From: Bacteroidales bacterium UBA4318
GTDB taxonomy: Bacteria > Bacteroidota > Bacteroidia > Bacteroidales > UBA932
Assembly: GCA_002393895.1 (NCBI GenBank)
Contig: DGUE01000091.1
Span: 1-10,559, forward strand
Direction: 5' to 3'
DNA: 10,559 bases
Each line of letters starts with the position of its first letter. Position 1 is the first letter of the stretch. Made by a program: the position numbers and the translations under genes. Below are positions 1 through 7,047 of this stretch, piece by piece. The notes beneath the pieces were generated by a model that had not been told where the DNA came from, searched no databases, and was given only the letters and a program-made list of their open reading frames with translations.

Positions 1-457
1 GCTGAAGTTTGGCAAGTTGCTCCGCGTTAAGCTCCCAACCGCAATTCACTCCGACGGCATCCATCAGAGTGCGGTAGTCGGAAGCGATGTCGGCTATGAG
101 CATCTTTGAACTGATGCCTTCCACATCTATTCCGGTGAGGGCTTTGTCGGTGTCCGGGATGCTATAGGAAAAGAGGCCTTCCACCTGGTCCGGCGTGAAC
201 TTGAAACGGAGATTCTCTATCTGCCAAGCCGTGCAGGCGAGTTCCACATCCTGCAGGACCGTGGTATTGTCGTAGTCGAAGATGGCGTAATTTACGTTGT
301 GCCCGGCAGCATCTGCCTCAGCCTTGCATTCTTTCATCAGCTGACAGAGGGCCTTGTAAGGGACTTTGCTCCAGTTGCCCCGGGGCATAGGAGCGTTGCA
401 GGCGACAGCGCCTGTGAGCACTGCCGCCGCAAAGATGGGGTAAAGAAGTTTTCTCAT
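1..457 (-). CDS. HAD-superfamily phosphatase lipoprotein (C-terminus beyond the left edge)
   Basis: Probable envelope phosphatase of the haloacid dehalogenase superfamily. I translated this frame by hand: it runs open from an ATG at 457 down to 457 to the left edge, giving 152 residues without a stop. The N-terminus is a lipoprotein signal: basic MRK, a hydrophobic stretch, then A-V-A-C with the lipid-carrying cysteine at residue 20, so the mature protein should be membrane-anchored on the outer side of the inner membrane. HAD motif I is clear at residues 61-65 (DYDNT): D61 would be the nucleophile and D63 the acid/base. The later HAD motifs (Ser/Thr, Lys, acidic pair) lie outside the window, so catalytic competence cannot be confirmed. 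The DxDNT form followed by an acidic stretch recalls phosphoserine- and phosphorylcholine-phosphatase-type HADs, but the substrate is not assignable. It starts 9 nt after the receptor gene stop and is probably co-transcribed with it; I saw no separate promoter in that gap. Confidence 0.82.
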   Translation of the reverse strand, partial: MRKLLYPIFAAAVLTGAVACNAPMPRGNWSKVPYKALCQLMKECKAEADAAGHNVNYAIFDYDNTTVLQDVELACTAWQIENLRFKFTPDQVEGLFSYSIPDTDKALTGIDVEGISSKMLIADIASDYRTLMDAVGVNCGWELNAEQLAKLQ

Positions 458-466
458 ATATGAATA

Positions 467-2953
467 CTATTGCATGTTTGTCTGGCTGCTTTGCTGTTGC
501 ACGGCATTCTGGGCATTCACCACGTCGTCGTTGGTAATGGTGCGCTGGGCCTTCTTGACCTGGAAATTGTTCTTTCCAAAGCGGTAGGTCAACTCAAGTC
601 CGATGCGCCGGATGGGCACGGCAAAGAATCCCTCGGTGGTGAAGCCGCTACCCTCGGAGTATTGCTCGAATTTGGCCTTGGCGCCTCCTTTGAGGTTGGT
701 GAATCCCTCCACGGAAACATTCAGCTTTTCTTCGAGGAAACTCTTGGTGAGCCCCAGTGCGACGACGCTGAATCCGCTGCTCCAGCCCTGGAGGGAATAG
801 CGCTTGGTGTTTGCAAACAGATTGGCGCTGAGCCTCATGTCCCAGAAAATCGTTTGCTGTGCGCCCAGCATGAAGTGCCCGTTCCAACCGCTGTTTTTCT
901 GGTCAAGCACGGCGCTGGAAATAACATTGTAGCCAATATTGGCGCTGGAATAGATCCTGGTATCCTTTGCAGGGTTGATGTTGAAGAAGTAGTCGATGCC
1001 GAAGGTGCGGTTGTCTACTATGTTCCCGTAGGTGCTGTGCATTATCATTGCCGCGGGATCTTCGGGATCCGGTGCAAACTTCTGGTAGCTTGCGATTCCT
1101 CCCTGCCCGAAGCGGTACGAAAGCCCGGCGTTGAGCATAATGACAGGGGAGAAGAAGTTGTATTTGAGAGCGAAATTATGTGTCTTCTCGGGGTCGATGT
1201 CCGGATTGCCGTATGAAATCCGTTCGGTAGATGAGCGCACTATGAAGGGATTCAGGTAACTGATGCCGGGACGGTGGATGCGCATGTTGTAGGTGAGTCC
1301 GACATTGGAAGTCATGCCCAGATTGTACTGCAGGCTGAGGTTGGGCACAAGGTTGTCGTAATTGCCGTTGTATGAGGTGCCGTCGGCATATTGCACGTCC
1401 AGGAAGGTATATTCATAGCGAAGACCGCTCTTAAGTGAGAATTTGCCGAAGGAGCCGGCATATTCGGCATAGACGGCGGCTATGTTGTTGTGATGATGGT
1501 ACTCCGAGTCGTTCGTTGGCTGAAGTACATAGCCGCTGCCGAAATTCAGATAATACTCGTCGTTGGAGAAGTTGTTGCGGTAGATGTATTTGACTCCGCT
1601 GCTGATGGTCTGCCCCTTTGCAATTGGAGTAGTGAAGTCTGCCTGGAAGGTGTGCTCCTGTGAAACGTTGCGGGCATCTACCTTGCGGTCGTTCAGGCTG
1701 GTGCCGACCACGTCTTCGTAGGTTTGTTCCACGTATTCTTTTTCCGGATCGTTCGAAAAACGGTAGGAGAGGGTGGTCATGCGTTCCTTGTTCTTCTTTG
1801 AGTTGTGCTGCCAGTCGAAACTGGCGTTGATGCCTGCAGAACCGCCGCTGGCGTAGCTGTATCCTCCGTAACTGTAAAGAGGAACGGAACCCATCACCGC
1901 ACGGCCGAATCCGGTAGCATCCTGCATATAAGACCAGCTCTCTATGCCGAGGGATGCTGAAAAGAGGTTGAGGGTATCCAACTCATAGCTGGCATTGAAA
2001 TCCCCGAAGAGATAGGGACTCCTTTGCTTGGCAACATCGCCGCCGGTTGTCTGGTCGATTCCCGATTCAAGCAGATGCTGGGTGGTCTCCATGTAGCTGC
2101 CTTTCTGCTGCTGCACACCGGTATAGGCATTGCCTCCGACGGTGAGTTTCCCTTTCTTTGCATTGAAGAACAGACCTACGTTGTAACCTCCCTGCGAGTC
2201 TACGCCTGCACTGATGCTGCCATTTGCTCCGTCCGGAATGGCGGAAGCACCGTTATCAGTACGGGCAGTAATAAGGTTGAGCACTCCGCCTGTGCCTTCC
2301 GCATCATACTTCGCGCCGGGATTCGTTATTACTTCAATGCCTTTAACCGAAGACGCAGGCATCACCTTGAATATCTTGGAGGGATTGGAACTGAGCATCT
2401 GGTTGGGCTTGCCATCCACATAGACCTTGAAATTGCCGCTGCCGTTCACTGTGATATTGTCCTGGCCGTCCACCGTTACCATGGGCACCTTGCGGAGCAT
2501 TTCGAGTACGGTCGTGGCCTTGGAATCGGCGTCGCTCTCCACATCGTAGGCGATCTTGTCTGCTTCCATCTTGATGAGGGGTTTTGCAGCCGTCACCTTG
2601 GAACTGTTCAGCGTCTGCACGTCGTCCGTCAGGCCTATGGTGCCGAGGTCTGTCTTCTGCCCGGCGGGGCGGAAAGTTCTCTGTTCTGTGTTGCGGCCCA
2701 TGTTGACAACGGTAATTATATAGTCAGTATCCGGAACCATATTATACTTAATTGTGAAGAGCCCTGTTGAATCGCTGAGTGCGTATCCTTTCATATTCGC
2801 ATTCTCGGCGCTTCCGGAGAACAGTTGCACAACAGCTCCGGGTTCGGGGGTCTGGGTCTGGGCATCTACAATCCGCCCAGTTACGAAGTTCTGTGAAAAA
2901 GCGGTTAAACCGCTTAAAATCAATACAATACTAACTATTATCCTTTTATTCAT
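467..2953 (-). CDS. Outer-membrane beta-barrel / TonB-dependent receptor-like protein (828 aa)
   Basis: Outer-membrane protein of the Bacteroidota receptor type (OMP_b-brl_3-like barrel), expected to bind and import an unknown ligand. Residues 1-20 are a signal peptide with a likely cut at AFS|Q. Residues about 22-110 form a carboxypeptidase-regulatory-like beta-sandwich (FVTGRIVDAQTQTPEPGA, later LGTIGL). Residues about 118-230 are the plug: the stretch VLEMLRKVPMVTVDG, then VYVDGKPN at 178-184, then IEVITNPGAKYDAEGTGGV at 206-224. The rest is barrel, with many alternating Tyr/Phe strands and a last strand near LELTYRFG. About 30 mostly polar residues rich in Gln and Asn follow that strand, so the chain does not end on the usual terminal aromatic. 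No canonical TonB box is visible. The ATG at 2953 is supported by the signal peptide and by a consensus promoter about 40 bases upstream. A HAD lipoprotein gene follows after 9 nt. Family call is firm; ligand unknown. Confidence 0.93.
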   Translation of the reverse strand: MNKRIIVSIVLILSGLTAFSQNFVTGRIVDAQTQTPEPGAVVQLFSGSAENANMKGYALSDSTGLFTIKYNMVPDTDYIITVVNMGRNTEQRTFRPAGQKTDLGTIGLTDDVQTLNSSKVTAAKPLIKMEADKIAYDVESDADSKATTVLEMLRKVPMVTVDGQDNITVNGSGNFKVYVDGKPNQMLSSNPSKIFKVMPASSVKGIEVITNPGAKYDAEGTGGVLNLITARTDNGASAIPDGANGSISAGVDSQGGYNVGLFFNAKKGKLTVGGNAYTGVQQQKGSYMETTQHLLESGIDQTTGGDVAKQRSPYLFGDFNASYELDTLNLFSASLGIESWSYMQDATGFGRAVMGSVPLYSYGGYSYASGGSAGINASFDWQHNSKKNKERMTTLSYRFSNDPEKEYVEQTYEDVVGTSLNDRKVDARNVSQEHTFQADFTTPIAKGQTISSGVKYIYRNNFSNDEYYLNFGSGYVLQPTNDSEYHHHNNIAAVYAEYAGSFGKFSLKSGLRYEYTFLDVQYADGTSYNGNYDNLVPNLSLQYNLGMTSNVGLTYNMRIHRPGISYLNPFIVRSSTERISYGNPDIDPEKTHNFALKYNFFSPVIMLNAGLSYRFGQGGIASYQKFAPDPEDPAAMIMHSTYGNIVDNRTFGIDYFFNINPAKDTRIYSSANIGYNVISSAVLDQKNSGWNGHFMLGAQQTIFWDMRLSANLFANTKRYSLQGWSSGFSVVALGLTKSFLEEKLNVSVEGFTNLKGGAKAKFEQYSEGSGFTTEGFFAVPIRRIGLELTYRFGKNNFQVKKAQRTITNDDVVNAQNAVQQQSSQTNMQ

Positions 2954-2963
2954 AACCGTTATC

Positions 2964-2985
2964 GATAGTGTATTAGTTTACTATC
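2964..2985. repeat. Short inverted repeat in the leader of the receptor gene
   Basis: GATAGT at 2964-2969 and ACTATC at 2980-2985 are perfect 6-base arms around a 10-base spacer, about 16 bp centre to centre. The repeat sits between the predicted minus-strand start site and the ATG at 2953. It could be an operator half-site pair or a weak leader hairpin. The arms do not extend outward or inward, so chance is a real alternative. Confidence 0.35.
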
Positions 2986-2991
2986 ACACTG

Positions 2992-3022
2992 CAAAGGTAA
3001 AAATAATTTTTTATTATGCAAA
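2992..3022 (-). promoter_or_regulatory. Bacteroidota-type promoter for the minus-strand receptor operon
   Basis: Read on the minus strand, TTTG (3022-3019) is followed after exactly 19 nt by TACCTTTG (2999-2992). This matches the Bacteroides primary sigma-factor consensus, TTTG at -33 and TAnnTTTG at -7, with no mismatch. The spacer is AT-rich. Transcription would start roughly at 2984-2988 and leave a leader of about 30-35 nt before the ATG at 2953. No start site has been measured; the call rests on consensus match and position. Confidence 0.85.
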
Positions 3023-3052
3023 TATTAATCCAAGAAATGCAAAAAATAGTAT

Positions 3053-3060
3053 TAAATTTG
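3053..3060 (+). promoter_or_regulatory. Possible -7 element for the transporter-receptor operon
   Basis: TAAATTTG matches the Bacteroidota -7 consensus TAnnTTTG exactly, in the AT-rich divergent region. No TTTG lies at the expected 19-21 nt upstream (the bases there are TCCAA-like), so the -33 half is missing. The element ends only 8 nt before the ATG at 3069, which would give a nearly leaderless transcript if that start is right. The plus-strand operon needs a promoter here, but this is only the best of weak candidates and may instead be activator-dependent. Confidence 0.4.
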
Positions 3061-3068
3061 TCGCGGTT

Positions 3069-4019
3069 ATGTTAGACAAGCAAAAATCCTTCCTGAAGAA
3101 CTGGATGCTGCCGATTGCCATGACTCTTGGCGCGGCGCTTTATCTGTTTCTGCACTTTGTGCCTTCTTTGTCGGAGGATGCATACATGGCTTTTGCCAGA
3201 AGGATGCAGCCGCTGCTTGTCAGCATAATGCTGTTTCTCCAGTTGAATGTCGTTGCTCCCACAGATCTGAAATTCCACAAGTGGCATTTTGAACTGATTG
3301 CAGTCCAGGCCATGCTGTTTGCCGCTTTCGCCTTCCTTGCAACGGGGGTAGAGAATGGTGGAGGCCGCATCCTGCTGGAATGTGCCATGCTCTGCTTCAT
3401 CTGCCCTACGGCGGCAGCTGCTGGTGTCATCACCTCCAAGATAGGCGGCAGTCTGCCCGGCATCATGACTTATACCGTTCTGTCGGACACGTTGGCATGC
3501 ATCCTGATTCCCCTGATGATCCCTCTGGTGCACCCTGCAACGGAAATCAGCTTTCTGGCAGCTTTCTGGGCGATTGTGAAGAGGGTGTTCTCCATCCTTG
3601 TGCTCCCTTGCGTGCTGGCATGGCTTATCCGCTACCTCCTTCCCGGTGTGCAGCGCTCTCTGGCCCGTTATGTGGGATGGGCATTCTATGTATGGGGAAT
3701 CGGTCTTACGCTTGCCCTTTCGCTGGCTACCGGCGCTTTGGTAAGCAGCAGGATAGGAGTGCTGGTTGCGCTGGGAATCGCCGTTGTATCCCTGGTTTGC
3801 TGCCTTTTCCAGTTCTGGCTGGGCCGTCGGGTGGCAAAGAGCTATGGCCATATGGAATCAATCACTGCCGGCCAGGCTCTCGGCCAGAAGAATACCGGGT
3901 TCATCATCTGGCTTGGGATTAATTTCATGACCCCTGTCACATCGGTCGCAGGTGGCCTGTATGCCATCTGGCACAATCTGGTGAATTCCTGGGAGCTGTA
4001 TCAACATAGGAAGAATTAA
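3069..4019 (+). CDS. BASS / bile-acid:sodium symporter-like membrane transporter (316 aa)
   Basis: Secondary transporter of the bile acid:sodium symporter (BASS/SBF) superfamily, expected in the inner membrane, moving an unknown organic anion with a cation. About ten hydrophobic segments can be drawn (near residues 14-30, 46-64, 75-91, 101-121, 130-153, 162-188, 203-222, 228-250, 263-285 and 287-308). Two family-like signatures are visible: CPTAAAAGVITSKIGG at 112-127, and GQALGQKNTGF at 268-278 followed by a WHN at 301-303. The second lies where the unwound crossover helix with its Gln/Asn residues sits in ASBT-type proteins. I chose the ATG at 3069: the frame stays open to an ATG at 2754, but that extension would overlap the opposite receptor gene and its promoter, and 316 residues is normal for the family. 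The receptor gene begins 1 nt after the stop. No ligand can be named; bile acids and pantoate are family precedents only. Confidence 0.82.
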   Translation: MLDKQKSFLKNWMLPIAMTLGAALYLFLHFVPSLSEDAYMAFARRMQPLLVSIMLFLQLNVVAPTDLKFHKWHFELIAVQAMLFAAFAFLATGVENGGGRILLECAMLCFICPTAAAAGVITSKIGGSLPGIMTYTVLSDTLACILIPLMIPLVHPATEISFLAAFWAIVKRVFSILVLPCVLAWLIRYLLPGVQRSLARYVGWAFYVWGIGLTLALSLATGALVSSRIGVLVALGIAVVSLVCCLFQFWLGRRVAKSYGHMESITAGQALGQKNTGFIIWLGINFMTPVTSVAGGLYAIWHNLVNSWELYQHRKN

Positions 4020-4020
4020 T

Positions 4021-7000
4021 ATGACTGGAAGATATATACGTACTATACTGCTTACGCTCATTCTGCCCATAGCCCTGTCTGCCCAGACGGATGCTGCCCA
4101 GGACAGCCCTTCCATGCTGTTCCGGGGGCGTCTGGCCACGAGGTATTCGAGCGGTTTCAACGGTACGCCGTTTACGGATACGCTCTCTTTCCGCAAGGGT
4201 GCGGTGTACTACAACGCCTGCCTTTACGAGGATGTAGAGCTTAGGCTGGATGCTTATCTGGACCAGCTCCAGGTGCGGAAAGACAAGCTCTTTGCACCGA
4301 TCTCCCCGGACGAGCGCCAGATTGCCTGGTTCACGCGCGGCTCAGACCTGTTCGTGAACATGGAGTACATAGGCATCGAAGCCCCTGCCCGATTCTTCCA
4401 GGTTGTGGCCGATTGCGAAACACCGGTTTTCAAACTGGTAAAGAAGAAACTCCGTTCTGTGCCGGGCAACCATAATGGGGAGCAGTATATTGGCTACAGG
4501 GATCCCTCATACGATGAAAGCATTATATCCTTCTACGAGATACAGACAAGTTTCTGGCGGCTGGAAAATGGCGTACTCGTGCGTATGAGGCCCCGCAAGG
4601 CGAGGAAGGCTATTGCCTCTGCCGTAGTGGACGGAGCATTTTCCAAATCCCTGCCTTCGTGGCATCCTGTGGAAGGGACCGGCTCCGAACTGGTGGCTCC
4701 TTCCGTAAAGAGAAGCACTGTCAAGGTTGAGGAGTCCCTCCCCGCAGGTTATTTTGCTGAGCAGCCCGAGTACAGCCTGTCTACCGAATCGATTGACGCC
4801 AGATACAGGAACAAAATATATAAGATAGGTACGCAGGGCACTGCCACCTCCGCAAGGGTGGAAGGAATTATCACAGACGATGAGTCGTCTCCTCTGGCCG
4901 GAGTGCTGATAGTAGATTCGAATACCGGAAGATATACCCAGTCCGGGAAAAATGGAAAGTATTCCCTGACCCTTCCTGTAGGGGAAACAGTTATCAGCTT
5001 TACCGATGCCGACAAGGAAGAGCAGAAACTGAATGTAATTCTGTACGGAGACGGAATCCTTAATGTGCAGCTTCACGACCGCAGCACCCTTCTGGATGCT
5101 GCAAGCATATCGGCAGAAAGCATGCGCCAGCACAGGACATCGGATATAGGTGTAGAAAGGATCAACTCCAGCATAATTGCCAAGATCCCAACGGTTTTCG
5201 GGGAAGGAGACGTGCTCAAAGTAGTGCTTGCCCTCCCGGGGGTACAGACAGTGGGAGAAGCATCTGCCGGATTCAATGTCAGGGGCGGCAGCACCGACCA
5301 GAACCTTATCCTCTTCAACGGTAACACCATTTACTATCCCACCCATTTCTTCGGCATCAATTCGGTGTTCAGCCCGGATCTGGCGGATGGGGTTGAACTG
5401 TACAAAGGCGGTGTGCCGGCTTCTCTGGGCGGCAGGGTCAGTTCCGTGCTGGATGTAGGGGTGCGCGAAGGCAGTTCCGAAAAACTCAAAGGTGCTGTTG
5501 GCCTGGGATTGCTCACCAGCAGGTTCAACCTGGAGGGGCCACTGGGCCGCAAAACCACTTTCAACGCCGGTTTCAGGACTTCGTATTCCGATTGGCTGCT
5601 GAAGCTGGTACCCGCATCCAGCGAGTTTTCCGGTGGGAATGCCGATTTCTATGACGGAACTATAGTCCTTACCCATAAACCGGATAGCCGGAATACCATC
5701 CAGGCATTCGGATATCTGTCTTCCGATGGATTCAGTTTCGGAGCCGACACAACCTTCCGCTATGGCAATGCTAATGCTTCTTTGCACTGGACTAGGGAAG
5801 GGGAGTCAATGACCACAAAGGCGTCGATAGGTTTCGATCATTACGATTCCCAGGTGGAGGAAAGCCAGAATGCCGCCGAGGCTTATTCTTTAAAAACCGC
5901 TGTAAATCAGGCGTTTGCCAGGCTGGATGCCAAGTATCCTACAGGTGGCGCGCATACTCTGAATGCGGGAGCAGACATGTTGCTCTATAATCTGGAAGGG
6001 GGGCACAGGCGTCCACTGGGAGAGGGCTCCATGGTGATTCCGGCCGACCTTGCGGCGCAGACGGCGTTCCAGCCCTCTCTATATTTCTCGGATAACTGGA
6101 GTCCGGATCCCTCATACTCCATCGACTCCGGGCTGCGGCTGTCCTCCTTCATGGGCGGCAGGAGTTTTTATGCCTATCCTGAACTCAGGGTTTCCGGGCG
6201 CTACTCCTTTACTCCCGTGCTTTCGGTAAAGGCCGGATTGAACAGCACGGCGCAGTACATACATCTGATTTCCAACAGCAGTTCCATATCTCCTGTAAAC
6301 ACCTGGAAACTCTCCGATTCGAAGATACGTCCCACAATCGGTTATCAGGCATCTGCCGGGGTGTACTGGACGGTCTTCGGAGGCAAGGTGGACCTGAGCG
6401 CTGAAACGTATTATAAGATTATGCGTAATCACCTGGATTACTCCTATTCGGCAGTCCTGGTGATGAATGAGAATCTTGCAGACGACCTGGTGAGGGTTGC
6501 CGGCAAGTCTTATGGAGTGGAGCTGATGGCCAGAAAGAGCGTAGGGCGCCTGAATGGATGGATATCCTACACATGGTCCCGCTCGTTCCTGAAGGATACC
6601 CAGAATGCCGGGCTGATGGCAATAAACGGCGGGCAGTGGTATAACTCCCCGAGCGACAAGCCGCACGATTTCAAACTGATAGGGAATTATGCGTTCACCA
6701 GACGCTACAGTTTCTCCCTCAATATAGACTACAGCACAGGCCGGCCTGTGACTTTCCCCATAGGGTATTATTACTTTGCCAATGGCCGGAGGCTTGCTTA
6801 TTCTATGCGAAACGCATACAGGATCCCCGATTATTTCCGTGTGGACGTGGCGTTCAACATCGACCCGGGTCATTACCTCAAAGCCCTTGCCCACGCCTCC
6901 TTCACCATAGGATGCTATAATGTCACAGGGCGCAAAAATGCCTACTCGGTCTTCTACGATACCAGGGATGGGGCATGGCTCCAGGCCTATAAACTGAGCA

Positions 7001-7047
7001 TCTTTGCAACGCAGGTTCCCTACATTAACTTGAATATTAAATTCTGA
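4021..7047 (+). CDS. TonB-dependent receptor with extra N-terminal domain (1008 aa)
   Basis: Outer-membrane TonB-dependent receptor. Residues 1-21 are a signal peptide (likely cut at LSA|Q). Residues about 30-205 form an additional domain before the receptor: GTPF at 48-51, then AYLDQLQV at 78-85, the basic patch KLVKKKLRS at 138-146, and the basic run RMRPRKARKA at 188-197. A linker to about 275 follows. Residues 279-352 are a carboxypeptidase-regulatory-like domain (GIITDDESSPLAGVLI). The plug is about 375-483, with GFNVRGGSTDQN at 417-428 and VELYKGGVPASLGGRVSSV at 458-476. The barrel fills the rest and ends on a terminal Phe (YINLNIKF), as outer-membrane barrels usually do. No clear TonB box was seen. 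The ATG lies 1 nt after the transporter stop with an AGGAAG seven bases upstream; the stop overlaps the DUF4249 start by one base (TGATG). Receptors of this kind are often paired with DUF4249 proteins. Ligand unknown. Confidence 0.93.
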   Translation: MTGRYIRTILLTLILPIALSAQTDAAQDSPSMLFRGRLATRYSSGFNGTPFTDTLSFRKGAVYYNACLYEDVELRLDAYLDQLQVRKDKLFAPISPDERQIAWFTRGSDLFVNMEYIGIEAPARFFQVVADCETPVFKLVKKKLRSVPGNHNGEQYIGYRDPSYDESIISFYEIQTSFWRLENGVLVRMRPRKARKAIASAVVDGAFSKSLPSWHPVEGTGSELVAPSVKRSTVKVEESLPAGYFAEQPEYSLSTESIDARYRNKIYKIGTQGTATSARVEGIITDDESSPLAGVLIVDSNTGRYTQSGKNGKYSLTLPVGETVISFTDADKEEQKLNVILYGDGILNVQLHDRSTLLDAASISAESMRQHRTSDIGVERINSSIIAKIPTVFGEGDVLKVVLALPGVQTVGEASAGFNVRGGSTDQNLILFNGNTIYYPTHFFGINSVFSPDLADGVELYKGGVPASLGGRVSSVLDVGVREGSSEKLKGAVGLGLLTSRFNLEGPLGRKTTFNAGFRTSYSDWLLKLVPASSEFSGGNADFYDGTIVLTHKPDSRNTIQAFGYLSSDGFSFGADTTFRYGNANASLHWTREGESMTTKASIGFDHYDSQVEESQNAAEAYSLKTAVNQAFARLDAKYPTGGAHTLNAGADMLLYNLEGGHRRPLGEGSMVIPADLAAQTAFQPSLYFSDNWSPDPSYSIDSGLRLSSFMGGRSFYAYPELRVSGRYSFTPVLSVKAGLNSTAQYIHLISNSSSISPVNTWKLSDSKIRPTIGYQASAGVYWTVFGGKVDLSAETYYKIMRNHLDYSYSAVLVMNENLADDLVRVAGKSYGVELMARKSVGRLNGWISYTWSRSFLKDTQNAGLMAINGGQWYNSPSDKPHDFKLIGNYAFTRRYSFSLNIDYSTGRPVTFPIGYYYFANGRRLAYSMRNAYRIPDYFRVDVAFNIDPGHYLKALAHASFTIGCYNVTGRKNAYSVFYDTRDGAWLQAYKLSIFATQVPYINLNIKF

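Noticed and set aside
470..1216. Open frame of 248 codons on the plus strand, antisense to the receptor
   Set aside because: The minus-strand frame encodes a clear barrel protein; the antisense product shows no coherent domain and has the odd composition expected of a shadow frame.
2024..2770. Second 248-codon plus-strand frame antisense to the receptor
   Set aside because: It lies wholly within the plug and regulatory-like domain coding of the receptor, and has no promoter or recognisable motif. The equal length to the previous one is coincidence.
2754..3068. N-terminal extension of the transporter frame to an upstream ATG
   Set aside because: It would overlap the start of the opposite-strand receptor gene and its consensus promoter, would add 105 residues with no family support, and the ATG at 3069 gives the normal family length.
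3072..3851. Minus-strand frame of 259 codons across the transporter gene
   Set aside because: Composition is rich in His, Gln and Cys with no fold-like pattern, while the plus frame gives clean membrane helices.
4507..5787. Minus-strand frame of 426 codons across the second receptor
   Set aside because: The length comes from codon bias in the sense gene; the sense frame carries the regulatory-like and plug domains exactly here.
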